From Planctomycetaceae bacterium (GTDB lineage Bacteria > Planctomycetota > Planctomycetia > Pirellulales > Thermoguttaceae): a stretch of 7,846 nt of DNA. Position 1 is the first letter of the stretch, and every line of letters starts with the position of its first letter. The stretch is from the NCBI GenBank assembly GCA_003509805.1, contig DOMV01000031.1, positions 1 to 7,846 of the forward strand, in the 5' to 3' direction. The notes under the pieces are model-generated. The model was given only the letters and a program-made list of their open reading frames with translations. It was not told the origin of the DNA and made no database searches. A program made the translations under genes and the position numbers. Of this stretch, positions 1-4,510 are shown piece after piece.

Positions 1-180
1 TCACGACCTTTTGGCGCTGTTCGGCGACCGAGCGCATCACGGTGTACTCGCGGGTCTTCGTTTCGTAAACCGGCTTGCAGACCGTGTAGTTCACGACCTT
101 CTGACGCTGTTCGGCGACCGAGCGCATCACGGTGTAATCGCGGGTCTTCGTTTCGTAAACCGGCTTGCAGACCGTGTAGT
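1..180 (-). repeat. Two 90-bp tandem repeats in the YTV gene
   Basis: Positions 1-90 and 91-180 are the same 90-bp unit with three differences (at 11/101, 14/104 and 47/137). Two are synonymous and one swaps Glu for Asp, so the encoded 30-residue units are 29/30 identical. The array starts at the window edge and may continue to the left. Confidence 0.95.
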
Positions 181-556
181 TCACGACCTTTTGGCGCTGT
201 TCGTAAACCGGCTTGCAGACGGTGTAGTTGACAACCTTTTGGCGTGTTTCCCAGACCGGTTTGCAGACCGTGTAATGGACCTGCTTCGTACGCTTTTCAG
301 GAACGTACTTGGTGCAGAGAACCGCCCGTGAAACCGGGATCCGGTCATACACGGTTCTGTAGCAAGTCATCTGCTGCTTTTCATAGACGACTTTCTGGCA
401 GGTCTTCATCACGGTACAGTACTGGCCGACGAAATCTTTGATCGCCGGCCGGCATGCACGATAGGTTCCCGCACCGCAGTAGCCCGCATCGGCGGAACTG
501 CTTGTTGCCGCCATCAAACCGACGACGAGCAAGAGGGCTCCCAAAACACGTTTCAT
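1..556 (-). CDS. YTV-repeat secreted protein, planctomycete type (3' end cut off by window edge)
   Basis: The first 185 codons are visible, read leftward from the ATG at 556-554; the frame is open to the window edge. The start is set by a strong Shine-Dalgarno 7 bases upstream. The N-terminus is a Sec signal peptide: MKR, a hydrophobic core (residues 4-17) and an AxA cleavage site A22-D23-A24. The mature part begins with Cys-containing sequence (C27, C35, C47, C53). From about residue 93 it becomes a repeat array with the core YTVCKPVYE..RQKVVN: first two 16-residue units, then 30-residue units carrying an extra ETKTR(D/E)YTVMRSVAEQR stretch. One Cys per unit (in VCKP) is constant. This matches the YTV repeat family known from planctomycetes. 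I recall such proteins being linked to the cell-wall fraction of Rhodopirellula; a structural, possibly disulfide-linked envelope role is inference. Total length is unknown. Confidence 0.88.
   Translation of the reverse strand, partial: MKRVLGALLLVVGLMAATSSSADAGYCGAGTYRACRPAIKDFVGQYCTVMKTCQKVVYEKQQMTCYRTVYDRIPVSRAVLCTKYVPEKRTKQVHYTVCKPVWETRQKVVNYTVCKPVYEQRQKVVNYTVCKPVYETKTRDYTVMRSVAEQRQKVVNYTVCKPVYETKTREYTVMRSVAEQRQKVV
181..276 (-). repeat. Two 48-bp YTV units, shorter form
   Basis: Positions 181-228 and 229-276 are 48-bp units (16 residues each, YTVCKPV(Y/W)E.RQKVVN) differing at about 11 sites. They equal the 90-bp unit minus its 42-bp insert that encodes the second YTV motif. They are therefore diverged members of the same array. 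Confidence 0.9.
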
Positions 557-563
557 AGCTGTT

Positions 564-570
564 CTCCTTT
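564..570 (-). promoter_or_regulatory. Ribosome binding site of the YTV-repeat gene
   Basis: On the minus strand AAAGGAG sits 7 bases before the ATG at 556. It is a near-ideal Shine-Dalgarno and fixes the start. It stands out because the other genes in this window have no comparable site, which suggests high translation of the YTV protein. Confidence 0.85.
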
Positions 571-600
571 AACTGAAGCGCACCAACAGGCTTTATTCGG

Positions 601-627
601 AAACTTTCGCGAAAACGCGAAGAGTTT
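601..627 (-). other. Stem-loop in the leader of the YTV-repeat gene
   Basis: TTCGCG (606-611) pairs with CGCGAA (616-621) around a four-base loop. The stem extends through AAACT (601-605) with AGTTT (623-627), leaving one bulged base at 622. It lies about 45 bases before the start codon and downstream of the candidate promoter, so it would be in the mRNA leader. No T-run follows it on the minus strand, so it is not a typical terminator. An mRNA-stabilising hairpin or a protein-binding operator is possible. Confidence 0.6.
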
Positions 628-659
628 ACCTTTTGTCAAAACTGGGCAACATACACAGG

Positions 660-688
660 ATTCTACGACATGGTTTCGATGATGTCTA
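660..688 (-). promoter_or_regulatory. Candidate sigma70-type promoter of the YTV-repeat gene
   Basis: Reading the minus strand, TAGACA (688-683) is followed after 17 bases by TAGAAT (665-660). Each box matches the bacterial housekeeping consensus at 5 of 6 positions with ideal spacing. Transcription would start near 653 and give a leader of roughly 97 nt that contains the stem-loop at 601-627. A perfect TTGACA also occurs at 639-634 on this strand, but no acceptable -10 box follows it. Confidence 0.5.
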
Positions 689-1032
689 CACCCGGCCCAA
701 AAAAACTTCTCGTTTTTTCAAAAATTTTCACCTATTTTACCACGTGACACACTCTTACAGGCTTCTCCTGAAAACACCTAGGTTCACTATCGTCTCTTTT
801 GGAAATCCACTTAAAAAACAAGGAGCCCTTTGCCGTCGAAATAGCAACCCGGTGGTCGGACAGACGTTTATTAACTGCTGTAGCGAATGTACCGATAAAA
901 ACACCGTCGTCAAAACTATCGTCGCGATCAAGAAGGAATACCCAACACTTTTTTCGACAGCGACACATTTTGCCTGTTTTACCAATTCGCGTCAGCATGT
1001 TCCCCAGTCCGGCACGAGATGCGCCACGCCAT

Positions 1033-1051
1033 CGCACAACAACATTGTGCG
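1033..1051. repeat. Perfect inverted repeat over the -35 box, possible operator
   Basis: CGCACAA (1033-1039) and TTGTGCG (1045-1051) are exact reverse complements separated by five bases. The right arm covers the candidate -35 box of the methyltransferase promoter, which is where a repressor site would be expected. No T-run follows, so a terminator is unlikely. Confidence 0.5.
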
Positions 1052-1073
1052 CTGCTCGTTTTTCGGATACAAT
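1045..1073 (+). promoter_or_regulatory. Candidate promoter of the RNA methyltransferase gene
   Basis: TTGTGC (1045-1050), 17 bases, TACAAT (1068-1073). The -10 box is strong (5/6); the -35 box is weak beyond TTG. Transcription would begin near 1080 and leave a leader of about 94 nt before the ATG at 1174. The -35 box forms the right arm of the inverted repeat at 1033-1051. Confidence 0.4.
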
Positions 1074-1078
1074 TCATC

Positions 1079-1115
1079 GCGTAGCCTCGGCAGTGAGGCA
1101 AACCGCCGGCTACGC
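1079..1115 (+). repeat. Perfect 8-bp inverted repeat in the methyltransferase leader
   Basis: GCGTAGCC (1079-1086) and GGCTACGC (1108-1115) are exact reverse complements around a 21-base loop. Within it a competing small hairpin can form, CCTC (1085-1088) with GAGG (1095-1098), sharing bases with the long stem. If transcription starts near 1080 this structure is at the very 5' end of the mRNA. Its function is unknown; a 5'-stabilising stem is the simplest reading. Confidence 0.5.
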
Positions 1116-1173
1116 CGCTCGGCCAAAACGCGTCTCGCCTTTGTATACCGGAGATCAACACCGCAGGTACGGC

Positions 1174-2001
1174 ATGATTACCAGCCTTTCGAACCCGAAA
1201 GTCAAGAGCGCGATCACGTTACGGGAAAGCCGGGGACGGCGTCGCAGCGGTCTGTTCCTGATCGACGGGCGGCGTGAGATCGAGCGTGCCCTGGACGGCG
1301 GCATCCGGCTGGTTTCGCTTTTTATCGATGCGGAACGGCGTACGCGCCGGGGAAATCCGGAACCTCTTGAGGAACTGGTACTTAATGGCACGACGATTTT
1401 ACCCGTTAGCACGACCGTTTTCGAAAAAATCGCCTATGGCGAACGAAACGAGGGGGTGGTCGCCGTGGCGGAAATACCCGAGAGATCGCTTGAAACGCTT
1501 GTTCTTTCCAAGGTTCCGTTACTGGGTGTCATCGAGGGTCTCGAAAAACCCGGGAATGTCGGCGCGATCTTTCGCGCGGCTGACGGGGCCGGTATCGACG
1601 CCCTGATTTTGGCCGATCCGAACGGCGATCCTTTTCACCCACATGCGGTTCGGGCAAGTTCGGGAACCGTTTTCCATCTTCCCTGTGCGGTCGCGGGAGC
1701 CCGAAACGCAATCGATTGGCTGACGGATCGGAAAGTGTGTATCGCGGCTGCCCGATGCGATGGAGCGGTTCCCTACACGGAATACGATTTCTCCCAACCG
1801 ACGGCGATCGTCCTTGGGACGGAAGCGGAAGGGCTGAGCGACGCCTGGAAAGGTTCCGGTGTTCAGCCCATCTCTCTCCCCATGCGTGGAATCGCCGACA
1901 GCTTAAATGTCGCAACCGCAGCAGCTATTCTATTTTATCACGCGAAACTTGTTCGGGAGAAATATTTGGAAAAATCGGAAAAATCAGAATCATACACTTG
2001 A
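1174..2001 (+). CDS. TrmH/RlmB-type (SpoU) RNA 2'-O-methyltransferase
   Basis: 275 residues. SPOUT enzymes of this type transfer a methyl group from S-adenosylmethionine to the 2'-hydroxyl of a ribose in tRNA or rRNA, acting as cytosolic homodimers. The N-terminus MITSLSNPKVKSAITLRESRG is the usual opening of this family, followed by an L30e-like substrate-binding region (to about residue 105). The catalytic knot follows with all three motifs. Motif 1 is at 118-134 (GVIEGLEKPGNVGAIFR, with Asn128 and catalytic Arg134). Motif 2 is at 212-221 (IVLGTEAEGL). Motif 3 is at 233-247 (ISLPMRGIADSLNVA, with Ser243 and Asn245). The ATG at 1174 is chosen because the homologous N-terminus begins there; the frame stays open upstream to about 799, but that part looks non-coding. 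The C-terminal tail (about 263-275) is Lys/Glu/Ser-rich. The target (23S rRNA or tRNA) cannot be told from sequence, so no gene symbol is given. No terminator follows; the stop overlaps the next promoter. Confidence 0.93.
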   Translation: MITSLSNPKVKSAITLRESRGRRRSGLFLIDGRREIERALDGGIRLVSLFIDAERRTRRGNPEPLEELVLNGTTILPVSTTVFEKIAYGERNEGVVAVAEIPERSLETLVLSKVPLLGVIEGLEKPGNVGAIFRAADGAGIDALILADPNGDPFHPHAVRASSGTVFHLPCAVAGARNAIDWLTDRKVCIAAARCDGAVPYTEYDFSQPTAIVLGTEAEGLSDAWKGSGVQPISLPMRGIADSLNVATAAAILFYHAKLVREKYLEKSEKSESYT

Positions 2002-2025
2002 CTTAATCATCCGATTGAATACAAT
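1998..2025 (+). promoter_or_regulatory. Candidate promoter of the efflux operon (tetR-type gene)
   Basis: TTGACT (1998-2003), 16 bases, TACAAT (2020-2025): 5/6 matches in both boxes. The -35 box overlaps the TGA of the methyltransferase gene (1999-2001). Transcription would start near 2032. That leaves about 170 nt before the preferred regulator start at 2201, or about 80 nt before the alternative ATG at 2111. Confidence 0.55.
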
Positions 2026-2053
2026 AGTGGTCCCGGGTGCGTGGCAGGCCGGG

Positions 2054-2063
2054 CGTCATGACG
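2054..2063. promoter_or_regulatory. 10-bp palindrome, possible TetR operator
   Basis: CGTCATGACG is a perfect palindrome about 30 bases downstream of the candidate -10 box and ahead of a TetR-family gene. TetR regulators usually bind palindromes near their own promoters, so autoregulation here is plausible. The palindrome is short and does not extend well into the flanks. Confidence 0.3.
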
Positions 2064-2067
2064 GCGG

Positions 2068-2108
2068 CATCGTAGCGGCACATTGTAGTGACACATCGTA
2101 AGCGGCAC
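2068..2108. repeat. 14/15-nt direct repeat upstream of the regulator gene
   Basis: CATCGTAGCGGCAC (2068-2081) recurs as CATCGTAAGCGGCAC (2094-2108) with one inserted A; the copies start 26 bases apart. They lie between the candidate promoter and the regulator gene. A regulator binding array or a small duplication would both explain them. Confidence 0.55.
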
Positions 2109-2200
2109 GGATGTCTTCGATGCACCGGTTACGACGAACAACCGAGTATATCGATAAAATCAGGCCCGATTACCACCTGGTCCCGTACCGCGTCTTGATA

Positions 2201-2914
2201 ATGACTTCACCGAACTCCACAAATCAGAAAGATCCTCGACAAGCACTGATCGAGGCGGGGGTTGAGGTGTTCGGCAAGTACGGATACGATGGAGCGACCA
2301 CGCGGCAAATCGCGCGAACGGCCGGAGTCAATCTCGCGGCGATTCCCTATTATTTCGGCGGCAAGGAGGAATTGTACCGTGCGACGGTCCAATGGATCGT
2401 GGATTCGCTTCGCGACAACGTCCGGGAACAAATCGGTTCCTGGGTCGATACGCTCGACTACGATGCGATGAATGCGGAGGAGTTGGTCGAGGCGGCGATC
2501 CACATCCTCCTTTCCTTTACCGCCTGTATCGAACGCAAAGACAGCGCCGGGGTCAAACTGATCATTACCCGGGAACAAATAATGCCGACAACCTCGTTTC
2601 CCGTCGTTCACGAGGGACTTCGGGAACCTCTTTTCGTAATCCTCGGACGCATCGTGGGGAAATTGATGCGTTGCGATCCGGACGACCCCGAGGTCATTAT
2701 CAGGATCCATGCGTTGATTTCCCAGGCGACCTTTTTCTCGGTCGGTCGAACCTCGCTTCAAATCAACCTCAATACGGATAACCTGGAACGCGAACACATC
2801 GAAATCATTGCGAAAGTAATCGAGCAGAACTCACGAGCCATTTTGAGTCAATGGATCAGGAGGGATCAGGATCAGGGAAGAGAAGTCAAGGAGTTTTCCG
2901 ATGTTTCCGCCTGA
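2201..2914 (+). CDS. TetR-family transcriptional regulator, CecR/DUF1956 type
   Basis: 237 residues. The N-terminal DNA-binding domain (about residues 10-60) has the TetR pattern: ALIEAGVEVFGKYGYDGATT, then the helix-turn-helix TRQIARTAGVNLAAIPYYFGGKEELY (34-59). The C-terminal part carries the signature of the CecR (YbiH) subgroup, L-I-I-T-REQ-x-x-PT-x-(S/A)-F at about 120-133, where a ligand pocket and dimer interface are expected. Such proteins are usually repressors released by small molecules, and CecR controls an exporter operon in E. coli. Directly downstream (56 bases) is the adaptor gene of an RND pump, so it probably regulates that pump and itself. The start at 2201 fits the family's N-terminus. 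An ATG at 2111 in the same frame would add 30 residues (MSSMHRLRRT...) with no family support. Neither start has a Shine-Dalgarno. Confidence 0.92.
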   Translation: MTSPNSTNQKDPRQALIEAGVEVFGKYGYDGATTRQIARTAGVNLAAIPYYFGGKEELYRATVQWIVDSLRDNVREQIGSWVDTLDYDAMNAEELVEAAIHILLSFTACIERKDSAGVKLIITREQIMPTTSFPVVHEGLREPLFVILGRIVGKLMRCDPDDPEVIIRIHALISQATFFSVGRTSLQINLNTDNLEREHIEIIAKVIEQNSRAILSQWIRRDQDQGREVKEFSDVSA

Positions 2915-2970
2915 TTCGCTTTTGTCGGTCGTGGTCCTCTTTTTCCGAACAATAGAACCCTGAAGTCACC

Positions 2971-4371
2971 ATGTCAAAGAAACCAACAGAAAAAACCGTC
3001 GTTGTCGCCCTGGGTATGCTCATCCTTTTCCTGGGCTCCCTTTCCGGTTGCGGGAAAGGGGGCGCTGGAAAAGCTCCGATGGTTATCGTTCCGGACGTGA
3101 TCGTCGATACCGTCCAGAAGAAGGAAGTGCAGCTTTATTTGACGACGGATGGAAAAGCCGTCAAGTACGAGAACGTCGAAGTGGTCGCCCGCGTACCGGG
3201 ATACCTTGAAAAAATCTTCTTCGAACCCGGTAAAATCGTCGACAAGGACGCCCGGCTGTTCCTGATCGAGCAGGACGCGTACCGAATCGCGCTCGATGCG
3301 GCCAAAGCGGACCTGGAAGTCAGCCAGGCCCGGGAAACGCTTGCGCACGCCAATTTGGAACGGTCCAAGGACTTGTTTGACAAGGGAACGATTCCCAAGG
3401 AGGAATATGAAACCAATGTCTCCGAGTACAAGATCGCGCAGGCGAACATCGAACGGTCCAAAGCGGCGGTCGAACAGGCGGAATTGAATCTCCGTTATAC
3501 CGATATCCGTTCTCCGATCGGCGGGAAAACGACGGAGAGAAAGGTCGACGTCGGAAACTACGTCGGCCAGGGCGGCGCGCCGACCCTGCTTGTCACCGTC
3601 ACGCGGATGGACCCGATTTTCGTTGATTTCAGCATCAGCGACAGCGAATTCAACCGTTATAACAATTCCTCCAACTTCATCCGCGGACTGAAGATCGGCC
3701 GGAGTACGCCGATCGCCGACCGATATGACTCCGACTCCTCTCACCAGGTGTTCACCCCGGTTTCCGCGAAAAAGGCGGATTACGAATCCAAAACCGCCGC
3801 CGACACGAGCGTCGAAAATCAGGAGCAACTCGTTCTGAAGGACGAGTCTTCCACCGAATTTCCGTTTGAAGTCGCCTACATGGGTATCGGGAAAGATCGC
3901 GCCAAATTCGAATATCAGGGTCGTTTGACGGCCATCATCGACAATGAGGTCGGTGTCAATTCCGGCCGGATTTCCATCCGCGGCGAAGTTTCGAACCCGG
4001 AAATGTCGCTTTTTCCCAACCAGGCGCTTTTTGTCCGTATCCCGGTCGAAAAAGTACCCGAGGCCGTCCTTGTCCATGAGGAGGCGATCATGACCGACCT
4101 CGATACCAAATACGTCCTGCTCGTTGTCGATGAAGCGGTCGACGAGCCGGTCATCGATCCGGTCACCAAGCAGGTGGTGTTCGGGCCGGACAAGAAACCG
4201 GTCATGGAAAAGATACCCGCCAAAGTCGCCAAACGCAAAACCGTCAAACTCGGCCAAAAAGTCGAAGGCGGCATGCAGATCGTCACGGAAGGACTGTCCG
4301 GCGGCGAAACGTACATCGTGCAAGGAACGCAAAAAGCGAGAGTCGACGGAAAGGTGAACATCGTGGAATAA
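2971..4371 (+). CDS. RND efflux periplasmic adaptor lipoprotein (AcrA/MexA-like membrane fusion protein)
   Basis: 466 residues. The N-terminus has a hydrophobic segment (9-23) and a lipobox L24-S-G-C27, so the mature protein should be acylated and tethered in the periplasm. Domains in order: first half of the lipoyl domain (about 66-101, VARVPGYLEKIFFEPGKIV), alpha-helical hairpin (about 102-170), second lipoyl half (172-212, YTDIRSPIGG), beta-barrel (213-360, starting MDPIFVDFSIS) and membrane-proximal domain (361-466). It bridges the RND pump to an outer-membrane channel. In the hairpin tip Arg131 and Leu135 match the RLS channel-docking motif of AcrA/MexA, but the Ser position is Pro142. 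The protein is longer than AcrA (397 residues). It has an insertion of about 55 residues in the beta-barrel (roughly 241-300) and another of 25-30 in the membrane-proximal domain (roughly 386-415, DEPVIDPVTKQ...). Its place between a TetR regulator and an RND gene supports the role. No Shine-Dalgarno is seen. Confidence 0.94.
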   Translation: MSKKPTEKTVVVALGMLILFLGSLSGCGKGGAGKAPMVIVPDVIVDTVQKKEVQLYLTTDGKAVKYENVEVVARVPGYLEKIFFEPGKIVDKDARLFLIEQDAYRIALDAAKADLEVSQARETLAHANLERSKDLFDKGTIPKEEYETNVSEYKIAQANIERSKAAVEQAELNLRYTDIRSPIGGKTTERKVDVGNYVGQGGAPTLLVTVTRMDPIFVDFSISDSEFNRYNNSSNFIRGLKIGRSTPIADRYDSDSSHQVFTPVSAKKADYESKTAADTSVENQEQLVLKDESSTEFPFEVAYMGIGKDRAKFEYQGRLTAIIDNEVGVNSGRISIRGEVSNPEMSLFPNQALFVRIPVEKVPEAVLVHEEAIMTDLDTKYVLLVVDEAVDEPVIDPVTKQVVFGPDKKPVMEKIPAKVAKRKTVKLGQKVEGGMQIVTEGLSGGETYIVQGTQKARVDGKVNIVE

Positions 4372-4510
4372 AGCGAAAACAAGGAAAACAAGGCAGGGGG
4401 AAGCCGGATCGGCCTGCGACCGCTTTTCCCTTACCTTGATCCGTGTTGCCGCATTCTTTCCAATCTCTTTTATCCCTTTCTTTTCTCTCCCCCCTCCCCA
4501 TTCCGTCTCC
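4372..4510 (+). other. Adaptor-transporter spacer with polypyrimidine leader
   Basis: 139 bases separate the two pump genes. The first half holds only weak structure: a GCCG-GAT-CGGC hairpin (4403-4413) nested in an imperfect pairing of GGGGAAGC (4397-4404) with GCTTTTCCC (4422-4430). No clear terminator is present, so co-transcription is expected. In the last 50 bases (4461-4510) 45 are pyrimidines, with an unbroken run of 27 (4473-4499), and there is no Shine-Dalgarno before the ATG at 4511. Confidence 0.6.

Larger units (their letters stand above)
557..1173. other. Divergent intergenic region, AT-richer, no supported gene
   Basis: The YTV gene and the methyltransferase gene are transcribed away from each other across these 617 bases. 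The left two thirds (about 600-1000) are clearly richer in A and T than the flanking genes, with runs such as seven A at about 700 and six T at about 715. Several open frames cross the stretch, including one that reads into the methyltransferase gene in its frame and one in another frame. None has a ribosome site, a recognisable motif or a protein-like composition. I see no tRNA, rRNA, IS end or CRISPR. The supported contents are the two outward promoters, the leader hairpin at 601-627 and the inverted repeats at 1033-1051 and 1079-1115. Confidence 0.7.

Noticed and set aside
11..331. A plus-strand frame through the YTV repeats giving a repetitive protein.
   Set aside because: It is the antisense reading of the YTV gene. 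The minus-strand frame has a signal peptide, a strong ribosome site and the known repeat family, so the repeat pattern on the plus strand is a shadow.
634..639. A perfect TTGACA (minus strand) as the -35 box of the YTV gene.
   Set aside because: The hexamers 16-18 bases downstream (such as GTTTTC) do not resemble a -10 box, whereas the pair at 660-688 has both boxes.
799..1173. In-frame upstream extension of the methyltransferase gene by up to 125 codons.
   Set aside because: It would need a TTG start, has no ribosome site, and its Arg/Ser/Pro-rich sequence resembles no TrmH-family N-terminal domain. The family's usual N-terminus starts exactly at 1174. The extension also crosses a good promoter and both inverted repeats.
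633..1277. A 214-codon open frame on the plus strand in the intergenic region.
   Set aside because: It overlaps the start of the well-supported methyltransferase gene in another frame, has no ribosome site and no recognisable domain, and its composition looks like translated non-coding sequence.
4393..4430. Possible terminator between the adaptor and RND genes.
   Set aside because: The pairing is short or imperfect and no clean T-run follows, so it does not support a transcription stop within the pump operon.
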